A stretch of 64,000 nucleotides of DNA from Cricetomys ansorgei (GCA_026225945.1 JAMJFZ010001133.1:14968001-15032000); one strand, 5' to 3'. Positions 35,288-47,040 are shown, numbered from the stretch's first letter. A program made the numbers and translations. The notes: a model not told the origin generated them from the sequence alone.

Positions 35288-35858
35288 GAGTTTTGTTTCA
35301 TTTTTTTTTAAAGTTGCTATCATGTATTGGTCATGGATTTTTCCTTGTGTTTTAATATCAAACAAACCTACATTGACTGTTACTATTTACTATCAGTTTT
35401 CTGTTATTCAATCTCTCAGCACACTCATGGTATTTTTTCCTAAGGTCAAGGGTCGAGTGTCCTAATACTGTGGCCTTAACAGCAGCTAACTCTCTATTAC
35501 TCTGATATATATAATATGTATTTTTTTCTATATTCTCATGTAACTTTTGAAATTCCACCTACACTAACCATTCATGTCTCATCTAACAACAGCTTTTTAA
35601 GCAATTTATTGAAATCTAAGGCTCAAAATATCTGTTTGTGGTCCAATGACTCTTTGGCAACTTAATCTTAACCATTCATTGTCTAATTTTAAGTACCACA
35701 CGGTGATAATGAAGCCCATTGTAACTATGTGGGTTTTGTTTTCTTGGAAAATGCCATTTAAACAAACAAGTCTGGGTAAAAAGGAATCATTAATTTAATT
35801 TTGTTGAAAATAAATGCCCATGCCATGAAAGACATGCATCTGAAACGTAGAATTACTT
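35288..35858. other. Unassigned stretch
   Basis: AT-rich; nothing recognised. Confidence 0.4.
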
Positions 35859-35859
35859 G

Positions 35860-36470
35860 AGTTTTGGCGAGTGTGATCAGAAGCAGCACAATTAAGATGT
35901 AGAATGCTCTCAATACCTGCAGCTTCAATCAGCCTTTTACAGTCCAACCCACTCCCACCCCTGGTTTCTGTCTGCCATTGACTTGCTTTCTTTTATCAGA
36001 GTTGAAAACTGCATTTTCTAGAACTTCTTATCAATACAGTCAGACCACACACTTCTTTGCATCAGGCTTCTTCCTTACAATCAAACGTTTTTGAGAGCCA
36101 TGTATGTTGATAGTATCAAATGTCATCTGTTTTGGTTTCTGAGTGGTATTCCATTATGCGGATACATCGATGTGTTTACCCCTCTACTATTGCTGAGCAT
36201 TTGAGTAGTTGCTGGTTTCATTTGGGGGTGGTAATAATAATTAAATGTAATGTGATATTGGTACCTACATATTATTATATTACTATTATTCTACTCTTGA
36301 ATATTCCTTGGTGAATATTCAAGAGTAGAATTGTTAGGTCATCTGATAATCATATATTTAACTTAAATAAAAAATTCAAAATCTTCCTATTTTCCACAAT
36401 GTTTGGTATTTCTACAAACAGTGTGTCTGTTCCGACATTCCCACATTAGAGGCTGTAAAGAAAATATTTT
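35860..36470 (-). mobile_element. L1M-type ancient LINE-1 fragment
   Basis: cacaattaagatgtagaatg, gagtggtattccattatgcg, gctgagcatttgagtagttg, gagtagaattgttaggtcat and ttttccacaatgtttggtat follow, in order, the antisense of the ancient mammalian L1 3' region. A hairpin at 36288-36331 interrupts the expected order. Confidence 0.8.
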
Positions 36471-37018
36471 TGTGTTGCTAAAGAATCTAAGTTTAAAAAA
36501 AAAAAAAAGGGATCTTGTGCTAATAATGAACCTTGGAAAGTTAATTTAAAACTGCATGTAGCAGACACATTCCAGAGAGATTTCTCTAACTTCGAATTCA
36601 CATTTGTTAAAAGACAAACTTCTGAATATTAAAATTGTGCATAAAAATCTGTATGTTAAATAGCCCTTCATGAGCTAGGCAGCTCCCAGTTAGTTGGGGT
36701 TTGGAGCTTCTGTGGAAGAGCCACGTTAGGAAGGCTGCTACAGGGCAAATGCAGAAACAGAGCAAAAAAGTTATGCACTTGGCTAGTCTGAGTGACTGCT
36801 TTTCTGAGACTCTCTTAGTAAGAAGTTCCAGAAGGGTCTGTTGTGTTTCCAGATGACTGTGTAGGAACCCAGGTCACATCGGGGTCCCACCTTGATTATT
36901 TGAATGTTGTTTATATTCTAAAAGAGAATAATACGTGTGACCTTTTAGACAACATAAGGGAATGATCACAACTGAAAAGACACTGAGTCCAGAAAGAGAC
37001 TCATCATTTATGTTCAAC
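36471..37018. other. Unassigned stretch
   Basis: Contains a run of 14 A (about 36496-36509). Nothing else recognised. Confidence 0.4.
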
Positions 37019-37019
37019 A

Positions 37020-37335
37020 GATTTTTAAAATGTATCTTTGTTATTTCTTTGAGAAATTCAGAGATAAAATGGACTTTAATCATATGCATCCCCAAATTCC
37101 TCCCCTTAACTCCTCCCAGATCCACCCCTACCCCACCAGTACCTCAAAACCTTTGTGTTTTCTTTTTTAAAAAGATTATAACCCATTGAGTCCACTTTGT
37201 GCTGCCTACACCCTCCTGGGATGGGGCCCTCCACTGGAGTTTGGTTGACCTAATAGAGAAAAAAAAACCTTTTAAAGAAAACTGATTCTCCCTTCTCCAG
37301 AAGGTGGGAGCTCATGAGCTGCTCCTATTCAACAG
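37020..37335 (-). mobile_element. LINE-1 3' end, rodent type
   Basis: catatgcatccccaaattcc, ccttaactcctcccagatcc, ttttttaaaaagattataac, cccattgagtccactttgtg and gggccctccactggagtttg are the reverse of a rodent L1 3' UTR. The expected T-rich left end is degraded. Confidence 0.82.
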
Positions 37336-37339
37336 ATTT

Positions 37340-38255
37340 TCTTTTCTTTTTTAGATAACCTAGCTCTTGTATTTACCAACATTTCACAGTTTCAACCCTA
37401 CAAAATGTTATTTTTAAATAAGTGATATCAAATTGGAGCTGAAGAACTAGAAGCATTTTAAACCACTGGTAATTCTAGTGAGCAATGGGGCTTACATGGA
37501 GCTAATCAATTTTTAGCAGTAGCGCCAAGGTCATTCCACTGAAAGAGAAAACATTTGAGGGAAATAACAGAATCATCGTCTCACTTCACACCATTCTTCT
37601 GATAATTCAGTACAGTTTACAGACCCATCTGTGAACGCTGAAGACAAGAAGCTCCTATACATAATAGGAAGGAACTTCTGCTCAACCTTTGGGTAGGCTG
37701 AGATTTCTTAGGAAACTTTTTATTGCTAAACTTAAAGTGTGTCCAAGAGAAAATGAGACTTTTCCCCCATAAATATAACATACTGCAGTAAACACTGCCT
37801 GGAAGACATCACCACTAAGGGTGGCGGGCACAGCACAGGAGGCAACAAGGTTTGGGTCTCAATCTGTGATTTTAATCTCCTTTTTAAACTATGCTTATTT
37901 TATGACCTCCGCTCTCCGGGGTAACTTCTTTTTAAGGGTTGGCCCAATTTCTGTCAGGTTTTTAAAAGGTTCTAATTAATTTCCTCAGCTGTAGTTATGT
38001 TGAGAGTATTCTCCAGTGACTTACAAGGAACAGAGAAAGCCGCAGTTGAGGGAGGCCTGAACGTGCTGAATCAGGAAAAATGTCAGCCTGGGCGTGGACC
38101 TGACGGCTGGGAGACGCTGAGTGGCGTACTGAAGGAGTTACTAGGGGAACAGCATCATCCCGCTTTACTCTCTAGGTTCTAAAACTCACCTGTTTTCGTT
38201 ATATGTTATGAACAAAGTCCTGAAAGTAATTTCATCGTATCTTTGTATTCAAACG
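37340..38255. other. Repeat-poor stretch, possible conserved block
   Basis: 37360-37620 is unique-looking and AT-rich. No exon recognised. Confidence 0.4.
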
Positions 38256-38292
38256 TGTGCGTGCGCGTGTGTGTGCGCATGTGCGTGTGCTG
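38256..38292. repeat. Alternating GT/GC tract
   Basis: cgtgtgcgtgcgcgtgtgtg and what follows are nearly perfect alternating purine-pyrimidine with several CpG, a classic Z-DNA-prone composition. Confidence 0.85.
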
Positions 38293-38298
38293 CCTTGG

Positions 38299-38412
38299 CT
38301 TTTGAGACAGGATCTCACCACACAGCCTGGGGTACCCTCAAAGTCATGATCCTCCCGTCTCAGCTCCCATGTATTGGAATGGCAGGGATGGATCACCAAA
38401 CCTGTGGTCCAT
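38299..38412 (-). repeat. B1/B4-like SINE fragment
   Basis: ttttgagacaggatctcacc, cagcctggggtaccctcaaa and atcctcccgtctcagctccc resemble a reversed B1-like monomer. Confidence 0.7.
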
Positions 38413-39232
38413 ACTACATCAAACAGGTTCATTTGATTCCTGTCATCACGGGTTTTGACACTCTCCTCATTGGCTGTGCTCAGATTTCTTAATTCCCAAA
38501 GCCAAAACAGAGCCCTCTTCTGCAGCTTCTTTTTTGACTGTTTTCTTTGCTGAAGTCCAGGATCCTATTCCCGTCTGTGCTAAATTTAGATGTAGCCCAC
38601 TTGCTGGGATGCATATATTTTCACGTTTAAAATAAATTTCTTTTACCAATAAATAATAGTCCCAGCCCACTTAAGAAGAAAAAAGTAACAAGAATAATTC
38701 AAGGCAACCTGGTATGCAATAGAAAACATGAGCCAGCAGGAGAGAGACTCCCTGGTGCAGACCTGTCCAGCAGGAAGACAGTGTGAACATTTTGGAGCAG
38801 ACTGCATCTCCATTGCCTTGTCTTCAGCCTAGATCTGTAAAAATCGTAAATTGGATTTTCCAATTTTATTGGAAAAGGAAAAACACAGCAGAAACTGCTT
38901 TGAAAGCTGATTCCCAGCTCAGCCTGCTGCCTTCCACCTTTTCTGTAAACTGCCACCGTCGCAGAGGTACTTCACAGGAAAGAAGCAAAGCTGAAACATG
39001 CCTGAACAGGCCACCCACCTTCCCACAACCCCTAGGCTAATAGGTCAGCTCTCTGAGTATAATGTTTCTTCTTCATTTTGTGCCTAGCACAGTTTAGGAT
39101 ACATATGAAATCCTGCAGGCTTAATGCTACAGAAAGATATTTTCTATTAATACTTGAAGAGAAGAAATAACTCAAGAAAAAAATTCTATTACCTTTTGAA
39201 CACATTTATAAATTTGTCTAATATAGGCTAAT
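38413..39232. other. Unassigned stretch
   Basis: Nothing recognised. Opposite-strand frames at 38699-38956 (minus) and 38783-39040 (plus) overlap and look like chance. Confidence 0.4.
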
Positions 39233-39360
39233 CTTTTCTTCTCTCTGTCTCTGTCTCCTCCCTTCCCCCTCCCCTACATCTTTCTCTCCCTTCCTTCTTC
39301 TTCCCCTTTCCCCTCTCTTGTTCTTTCCTTCCATCCTCTCTCCTTTCCTCCTTCTTCTCC

Positions 39361-39395
<35 letters not shown>

Positions 39396-39396
39396 C
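39233..39396. repeat. Polypyrimidine (CT/TTCC) tract
   Basis: About 160 bp made almost wholly of C and T on the plus strand, with cttccc, cctcc and a pure CT run at the right end. It adjoins a reverse B1. Confidence 0.92.
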
Positions 39397-39524
39397 TCAC
39401 AAGTAAGCCCTGGATGGCCTGAAAATCTCTTTATAGACTAGGCTGGCCTGGAACTCACAGGAAACCACCTGCCTCTGCCTCTCCAGTGCTGAAATTTAAG
39501 GCAGGCATCATGACACCCAGCTTA
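39397..39524 (-). repeat. B1 SINE
   Basis: gactaggctggcctggaact, cctgcctctgcctctccagt and catgacacccagctt are a reversed B1. The usual T-tail side abuts the CT tract. Confidence 0.85.
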
Positions 39525-40176
39525 AGAAAGATGAATTTTGTTTCATTAACATCTCAAATGTTTTCAATATGTTGAAATCATGCAATTTGATTTATATCTG
39601 AAATAAGTGAGCTGCCACTTAGGAATTGAAATGTTCTATAATCAAAAGATATCTTTGGAGTGATCTTTGACATATATTAAAAATTCCATTCTTTTAACTC
39701 AAGTTACTTATGCTATGAAATGATGTGCAAAAAAGGAAGGGATAGATAGTAAATGAAGATGTAAAGGTTGGGTAAACACTGACATATGGGCATAAAAAGA
39801 GATGAGTATATGACATCATGATAATTAATGATCAGTGAAAAAAAACCTAGAAGCAACTTGTAAAAGAAAAATATAAATCACCAAGGTCAATGAAGAAATG
39901 TTTATTCTCACTAGTAAGTAAAATTATCAAATTAGAGCAAGAATGAAAGGTCATCTTTCAACTATGTAATTAGAAAAGACAAAAACTCACATCTGTAAGT
40001 GTAGTTTAGTAGAATTTACAGCAAATTGTCAACACTGGTTACTGCGAATGGATAGACTAGCAACTAACAGAGTAATTAATTCTGTATTTAAAATGTCAGA
40101 AGTGTCCTGCCTTATTGAAAAGAACATGTATTCGTCTTATAATTTAAAAACAAAAATGTGCTAGAAAAGCAACAAA

Positions 40177-40178
<2 letters not shown>

Positions 40179-40226
<48 letters not shown>
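40179..40226. repeat. (CA)n microsatellite
   Basis: About 23 CA units just upstream of the inserted L1 3' end. Confidence 0.95.
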
Positions 40227-40228
<2 letters not shown>

Positions 40229-40274
40229 CCATGTTAGTTTCCTTAAATGAGACCATTTAAATTGTACTGATGAT

Positions 40275-40810
40275 TAATACAGAGACCAACAGCCAGTGAA
40301 AATGCAGAGAATAAGAGACCGTGGAGTGCTCGGTGCTCAGTTCTAAATGGGGCCACCTATAGCACACGCCCTGCCCTTAAGACTCAGGGATCAAGGATGA
40401 GGGGGAGGGTTGTCCATTTCAAAACAGTACTAGTGGGCGTGTCGGGGCCATCGCACACATGAACGAACAGTGGCTGTGCCGCAGCACAAGACCTGAGTGA
40501 GATCACCCAGCCAAACTCTCAGCATGGATCGGAGACTCATGAAGTTCTACCCTGTGGAGGAGCTTTTGGCAGCTGATGGCTGCTGGGGGAGGGATTTGGC
40601 CCTGGGAGGCTCCCAGTGCTCCAGTAGATGGCCTGACACCCACACACATACACACAAGCACTGAGTGGACTCCGTGGGTACTTTGTAAAATGGAGAAAGA
40701 GCACATAAAGTCAGGAGGGAAAAGTTGTGATGGGCAAATGGGAGAGCAGTTAGAGGGAGGGAAATGGATGTGGTAAATTTAATTCAAAGATATTTATGCA
40801 GGTATGAATA
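40275..40810 (+). mobile_element. LINE-1 3' end, rodent type
   Basis: tacagagaccaacagccagt, gagaccgtggagtgctcggt, gggcaaatgggagagcagtt and agggaaatggatgtggtaaa with a weak 3' terminus match a rodent L1 end. It lies inside the older L1M copy. Confidence 0.75.
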
Positions 40811-41374
40811 GCAAGTAGTAATCTATTTCTAACATAAGTTGTATATTTCTGCACTGCACTTTGATAATTAATTTCTAAGTACATCCATTATTTGATGCGC
40901 AAAGAGTTACTTCTACAAGTATGTCCCACCAAAATAATTACAGTTATAGGCAAGGATAATAGTAAACAAAATCTAACATTTCAACACTTGAAAATAATCT
41001 AGATATTCAAAGAAACGTATAAACAAATCATGGAGTTTCTATATGGTACCATCTTTGGCATCCATTACTCATTATGCTATAAAATAATATTTAATGGTAC
41101 TGGGTCAGCTGAGATACATGGAAAACAGAGGGGCAAAGCGTGGAAGAGGACTGCAGCTGAGGCAGCTCTCTGCTTAAAATCACATATCCTAGATCTGGAG
41201 AAATGAAGGAAGACACATTTCCAAGCTGAGAAGCCCATCAAACTGGATAAAGAGATTTAAAAGGATGAGAAGTAAGAACAGACAGTTGCATATGACAGTT
41301 AGCTGGACTTCTTTTATTTTTTTCAAGAACTTTCAGCGGGACGGGCAGGGGGGTAAAAGATCATCAAAAAAAAA

Positions 41375-41570
41375 AAAAAGTGTTTAAGAATGCACACTGC
41401 TCTTGCAGAGGGCTGAGCTGCGTTCCCATCCCCATGTTTGGTGGCTGCCTGTAACTCCAGTTCCAGCGGGGATCTGACGCCCTCTTCTGGCCTCCACGGA
41501 ACCTGCACTCAAATGCACGCCTGTACTGACACCCACATACACAGAATTAAAACGATATCTAAAGGAAAAA
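41375..41570 (+). repeat. B2/B3 SINE, 5' part disrupted
   Basis: After a run of A: gtgtttaagaatgcacactg, ctgcctgtaactccagttcc, tgacgccctcttctggcctc. The first 25 or so bases of the head are missing. Confidence 0.88.
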
Positions 41571-42270
41571 AAAAAGACAAAAGACTAAACAGGCTTGGAA
41601 TCGAAATAAAATAAGGTATAAAAAGAAACTATTAGATACTGATTTATTTGGCTGTTTAGTGATTTACTTAAAGTACTGCTTGTACTGCCTATTAGCCAAG
41701 CATGGCTTCACTTGCTACCTGGAACAGAATGACCTGGAGAAACAGCTTAAACGATGGGCTGTTGCCCTTAACAACCTGCTGACTGTCATGTATGCTTCTG
41801 TAAAATTTTATTTGCTTGTTTGCCCCCTCTTGTGGTTTTAGAGTATAAAATGAGAATACAAACCAGACCTGGGACCATGGCCTTTCAGGAGCTGCCCTGG
41901 CTTAAGTCACTGGTGACATCTCCTCTCGTCCACTCTCACTTGTATCCGAGTGCTTATTCTAGAAAGATTCCAAAAGCATCAGAAGGGGGAGAGGGTGCTC
42001 ATGCCAAATGAGGGTTTACCCTCAATAGGCCTGTCTTGCTTTTGTTCTAGAAATTAAGTCAGATTAAAATGTAAAGATCCAGTTCAAGATGTGAGGTCTG
42101 AATTACACAGGGCCTCGCCCAGGCTTGTGGTGGATGACATTGGTATGGATTCTCTAGAGGAATCCCTGTGGGGTCAGACTGTAAACCCCTCTGGGCTTGA
42201 AAGTGAATAAGTCTGACTCCTCGAAGGCATTTCTCCAAGCTGCTCCATCTCAGGGGGTGGTACTGTTGCA
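41571..42270. other. Unassigned stretch
   Basis: Nothing recognised. Small frames only. Confidence 0.4.
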
Positions 42271-42274
42271 GTGC

Positions 42275-42475
42275 AATGAGCTAATGTTTATTACACTATT
42301 TACATCTGATACCTCATTATACCCTCATGATAACCTGCCAAGGTATGCCCCTGAGTGGGTAAGAAATGAGAGTACGGAGTGTTCATAATTACTTACTCGA
42401 GGTCACATTATTATAATTAGCACAGCCGTTCAGCCATTCTGAACCCAAAGCCCATCCATACACGTCATGATCCTG
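42275..42475 (-). repeat. MIR SINE
   Basis: gctaatgtttattacactat, tacctcattataccctcatg, ataacctgccaaggtatgcc and tactcgaggtcacattatta are in the order of a nearly full reverse MIR. Confidence 0.75.
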
Positions 42476-43427
42476 AGGGATGCTAACCTGTGAGTTACAG
42501 CGTTTCACTCTGTAACACAGAGTAAGAAATAGGACAAATATGAAGCTTTTTAAAACAGAATAAATCATCTGCTTAGAAAAGAAACTGTAAAAGGCAGGAG
42601 ATTTTAAAAATGAAACTTGAAGCATACATGATCAGGAAATTTGAGGCACACTGGGCGAGGTGGGGCGGGATGGGTTTACAGCATCTAGAAGGAACCTGGG
42701 CTGAGCGATACATGGCAGGAATCAGAATCTGATAGACTCAGGTGCAAACCAGGGAGTTGAGAGACGCTGCACAGAACCAGCTGCAACCTGCCCTGACGCC
42801 CCTCGCAGAAGCCAGACTCTTAAGTGCACACCAGGAAACTGGCCGGCTGCAAGTGTTACCAGAGAGGCTCCCGATCATGGTTCCGCTGGAATACAGAGGG
42901 GGAACCTTCCTTCAGGTTTCAAATGAGATTAGCCTTTCTCTCCCCCATTCCCAGGTCATCCACCCACCAGGGGAAAAAAAAAAAGATTCGTGTGGATTAA
43001 AGTATAAATTATCTTCTTACAAATAGGCAAATACCCACTAATATCCAATATATTCATATTGCCTCTTATGTAATAAGTCGCCTTTGCGTGACTGTGTTCT
43101 GATTCTCCCTGGGATTTTTGTCTTTGTTGCGGTTACCCGTTTATTTCTTCTTATTGTGCTGGTTGAGAAATGATTTTTTGAATTGGTGCGAATTTGATGA
43201 ATCCAGTTTCTTCTCAAGCCAGAAAGCCTGTCACTGTCTATGCTTAGCATGGCTTTTGGGTTTCTTTGTATCTATGTGGAATATTTATTCTCTACGATAT
43301 AATAGCCATTGCTGTCAACTGTGACCTTTAGATCTTTATTTGAAATTGTATTCCCTCCCATATGGCGATACAACTAAAGTCTAGGAATTGGTATCAAAAC
43401 TTTACTTTCTTTCATTTTTATTTATTC
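42476..43427. other. Unassigned stretch
   Basis: The 94-codon plus frame (42742-43026) has no known motif. Nothing else recognised. Confidence 0.4.
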
Positions 43428-43540
43428 ATTCGTTCATTAGTTTGTTTTGACTGTGAACACCAGACTGGCCTTGAACTCACAGAGATCTGCTTGCCTCTGC
43501 CTCCAATTTCTGGAATTAAAAGTGCGTGGCACCATGCCCA
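43428..43540 (-). repeat. B1 SINE, partial
   Basis: caccagactggccttgaact, cacagagatctgcttgcctc and ggcaccatgccca are a reversed B1 lacking part of its centre. Confidence 0.85.
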
Positions 43541-43659
43541 TTTTTTTTTTCTTTTACATTTTGCTATTTTAATCAGTTCTACAAGTTAACTTAAAACACT
43601 AAATAAACTTTAAAAACTTAAATAAATCTTAAAAATAAATAAATCATAATTGCTTAAGA

Positions 43660-43868
43660 CAGCAGTTCTCAACCTGTGGGTCACAACCCTTTGAGGGTTG
43701 AATGACCCTTTCACCTAAGCTCCTCTTCATAGTGTATATTTACATTATGATTTATAACAGTAGAAAAATTAGTTATGAAATAGAAAGGACAATTTTATGA
43801 TTGAGGGTCACCACAACATGAGAAACTATATTCAAGAGTTACAGCATTAAAAAGGTTGAGAACTATTG
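43660..43868 (+). mobile_element. URR1-like nonautonomous hAT (Charlie-type) transposon
   Basis: A 209-bp element with terminal inverted repeats cagcagttctcaacct and aggttgagaactattg, flanked by an 8-bp duplication gcttaaga (43652-43659) / gcttaagg (43869-43876), which is the hAT signature. The inside (cacaacccttt, gagggttgaatgaccctttc, ggtcaccacaacatgagaaa) matches URR1. It has no coding capacity and would have needed a transposase in trans. Confidence 0.88.
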
Positions 43869-43879
43869 GCTTAAGGTAC

Positions 43880-44867
43880 CTGCTAACAGATGTGTTCCCT
43901 CCTAAACAATGCTTTTATTATGCAAAATTATGTAACTGAGGTTATACCCTGTGGTATCAAACTCCTTTTCTCAATAATAATTATTTATGTGCATAGGGTT
44001 CACTTGACAGTCATGTGTATGTGGTAATTATTTTTCTGATGCAGGCTCTCATTGCTAGAATCCAGGAGTTCATAGTGTATTTAACCTCTAATAATTGCAA
44101 TTAATTATCTTCCTGCAGCATGATGATAATTACCAAAGTATAATGCATCTCTCTCCCTCTACCTGTCTTCTCTCTCCTTCCCTGACAATGCTTCATTTTC
44201 TTCACTTCCTGGGCTTACTGCAAGCTCCAAATTACTTAGGAGTTGGTAGTGTGGGACCATATCGACATAGCCTTTCTCTCAGGCAGGTACTCCTTAGTGA
44301 GAGACAACCCACATTCATGTGACCAATAAATAAATAACTTAGATTAACAAACCCAGAACCCCTAGAATGTATCAGTTAAAATTTAATAAAATTGCATTCG
44401 GGGTGTGTTGGGGGGGGGGAGTCCTTCATTAAGTGCTGACATTCTGTCAGTGATGTTTACCTAATCATATTAGCTGCGGTTCCCAGTGGTGATATTGCTC
44501 TGAAATATATCTGAATTCTTCCATTCTAATAAAATGTACCTCTGTGCTGTTTGTGTTTATACTTAGACATCCAACCCTGATTCTCACCTACATGCCCCCC
44601 CACCCCACGACGCATGGAAACCATTTCCAACCTGTGGTGCCTCACTATCAGCTCAGACTGTTCATTGTCTTTATGTCTTGTGAAAGCTTTCCAAAGATGA
44701 CCATATTGTCTTGCGTTAATAAAGAGGACATGGAGGCTCCACTCAGCGTATTTTGATGTTCAATACATCTAAATAAATTAATTGCTTCAGTGAATTAATT
44801 ACTTGAGAGTAGTCAGAATGATCTGCCCATAAAATCATTCTCATTCTCTATAAGTTTTGGGCTGGGC
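43880..44867. other. Unassigned stretch
   Basis: A short G run (about 44408-44419). No exon recognised. Confidence 0.4.
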
Positions 44868-44965
44868 ATGTGGTACACATCTTTAACCCCAGCATTTAAG
44901 AGGTAGAGGAAGGCAGATCTCTGTGTGTTCAAGGCTAGCTGCTCTACATAGTGAGTGCTTGAGTT
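44868..44965 (+). repeat. B1 SINE, partial
   Basis: ggctgggcatgtggtacaca, tttaaccccagcatttaaga and aggcagatctctgtgtgttc are the 5' two thirds of B1. Confidence 0.88.
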
Positions 44966-45129
44966 ACTGCCCTGACTTCCCTCAATGATGGATCATGACC
45001 TGGAAATGTAAGCCAAATAGATTTCATACTCAGGTGAGTTTAAAAGTCAAGGTAATAATGCTATGAAGATTGCATGCTTTTATTATAGGCGGAAGACTGT
45101 GTGAACATTATAATGGTCTTGATTACAGG

Positions 45130-45357
45130 AATAAAGATTTTAGTGTATCTTATTTTATGTGTATGTGTATTTTGTTTGCATGCACATCTGAGCACCACAT
45201 CCATGCCTGCTGCCTGTAGAGGTCAGAAGAGGGAGTTGGAGCCTCTGGAGCTGGAGTCTCAGATGGTTGTGAGTTGCCATGTGGATGATGCCTATCAAAC
45301 CTGAGTCCACTGGGAAAGCAACTTGTGCTTTTAACCATTGAGTCGTCTCTCCAGCCT
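45130..45357 (-). repeat. B2/B3 SINE
   Basis: ttttatgtgtatgtgtattt, ggtcagaagagggagttgga, ctggagtctcagatggttgt and gagtcgtctctccagcctca are a full reverse SINE. Confidence 0.93.
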
Positions 45358-45539
45358 CAGATAAGAATGTGTTTATGAGGAAGGGAGTCGGGGCATCAGG
45401 CTGTTCGCCAGTCAATCATTCTAAAAACAACCATTTTGCAGAAGACTCCACGGCATATTTCTCTGCCTTCTTTAAAGTATCGTAAGTTCTCTGAAGGTAG
45501 GGCGGATGCTGAAGCCATGAACTGGTCATCCACAGTGTC

Positions 45540-45740
45540 ACGCAGATTGAAAATGGGTTGGCAATCCACTCCTGCACCATTACCTCCTCTACAAACTATG
45601 TAGCCTTGGTCAAGTCTCCAAATTCCCTGGGCTTGGATTTCTTCATATATAAATGATGCCAAGAATACCAGCTCAAGAGAAAATTTTGAAAATTAAATAA
45701 AGGTCTTACCTGATACATGGAAATTATGATTCTTTGCTGA
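45540..45740 (+). repeat. MIR SINE
   Basis: ggttggcaatccactcctgc, gtagccttggtcaagtctcc and ttggatttcttcatatataa follow the MIR sense order through the core. Confidence 0.7.
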
Positions 45741-45744
45741 GTAG

Positions 45745-46870
45745 CATGCAGCTGCAGCTGCTAAAAGCATTTGAAAAATATTATGTAATCCTTTGCTGCT
45801 CTGAGAGTCTGTCCACAAAACTAGCAGATGAGTGTCCTATGTAACAAAGCCCTAAACACCAACCATCCTAATTCAGGGCATTGAGATATCTTAACCTCTT
45901 GGCCTCTCTCTCTGCAGCGGGAACAACAGTGCTAACCTGCTTTATATTTTCACAATATGCCGTCCATAGACCCCAGCCTGGAAGGGAGCATAAGGTTTCA
46001 ATCTCCCCTTCTCCTTTTGGAAAGGTCGTAAGGTATATTTGTTGTTGCTGTTTGTTTCTTTACTGCCACTAGATGGTACTAACCAGCTGTGTGTCATCTT
46101 CATTAACTTGAGTTTGTTTACTCCTTTGAGCATCAAACCAGGAAACTGAACATGCTTTGTAGGAAGGGACTTTCAGAGCCTTAGGGCGGACATCGGGATG
46201 TAACTATGGTACCATTCCTGAGATGTGTTAGCGCTTGCTTCTGGTTTTTGCCCCCTCCTGGATACTGGAAAAATTAGCAATCACAAAGATGACTCAGACA
46301 ATTTTAGCCTCTGAATTTGGAACCTGAGAAAATCCTGTGAGAGATGTTTGATACAGTGGCACAGTAGGTACCCAGAGTGGAAACTAGCTTTTCCAGTAAG
46401 CTTGGAAAACACACTCTATTGCAGGTCTATTTAGGTTAAATCCTTCTTACCATAAACTCCCAACAGGACCCTAATGCCTCAGGTTTGTGATGCAAATAAA
46501 TACTTGGACTGTGTAATCTCAGCTGGAAGCAAAAGTCAACATTGGCTAGTGTAATAAAACTCCTGGGAGATGTTTGAGGGTCCCAGGGAGCTGTCTGGCC
46601 TGTATGATCTCTTTCCAAGTTGTTTTAAGAGCATTGAAGGATAGATCTCTTCTCAACCCTCTAAGTCTTTCCCCTACATTATGGGGAGTGAGGGATGCGG
46701 TCTCAGTATTTGACATTGCACCAAAGCTACGTTCTGAAAATACATAGAGAAACAACATGAACATGTCATGTTAGCCTGAAATTAGTCAAGAGAAATTATT
46801 CCGTTATGGGTTTTGCTAACAGATTCAAAGTAATTAACCTGAAGTAGCATTTAGTTCTGATCTTGACATA
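45745..46870. other. Unassigned stretch
   Basis: Nothing recognised. Confidence 0.4.
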
Positions 46871-46871
46871 A

Positions 46872-46932
46872 CGTTTTGTTTGTTTGTTTATTTATTGAGG
46901 CAGGGTTTCTCTGTGTAGCTAGCCAGTGTGAG
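46872..46932 (-). repeat. B1 SINE, 3' fragment
   Basis: A (GTTT)n tail then gaggcagggtttctctgtgt: the reversed 3' end of B1, breaking off after about 45 bp. Confidence 0.75.
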
Positions 46933-47040
46933 GTACAATGTTGCCTGCCTCTGGAACACAGCTTCTGTATGTTGATTCTCTCAGGAAACACTTCCAGAAG
47001 ATTTCACCTCAAGGATACTGATCTCTTCCTCCTGTCCCTC

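Larger units (their letters stand above)
39850..41200 (+). mobile_element. L1M-type ancient LINE-1, split by a rodent L1
   Basis: Left part (about 39850-40080): aaatgtttattctcactagt and gaaaggtcatctttcaacta. Right part (about 40830-41200): aacacttgaaaataatctag, aacaaatcatggagtttcta and tgctataaaataatatttaa. These follow, in order, the end of ancient L1 ORF2. The middle is a CA tract and a younger L1 3' end. Confidence 0.62.

Noticed and set aside
34824..35465. 213-codon plus frame, the longest in the window
   Set aside because: It passes through a reverse B2/B3 SINE (35095-35287) and a T-rich tract and shows no domain; chance frame.
39218..39400. Arg/Glu-rich minus frame
   Set aside because: Translation of the polypyrimidine tract.
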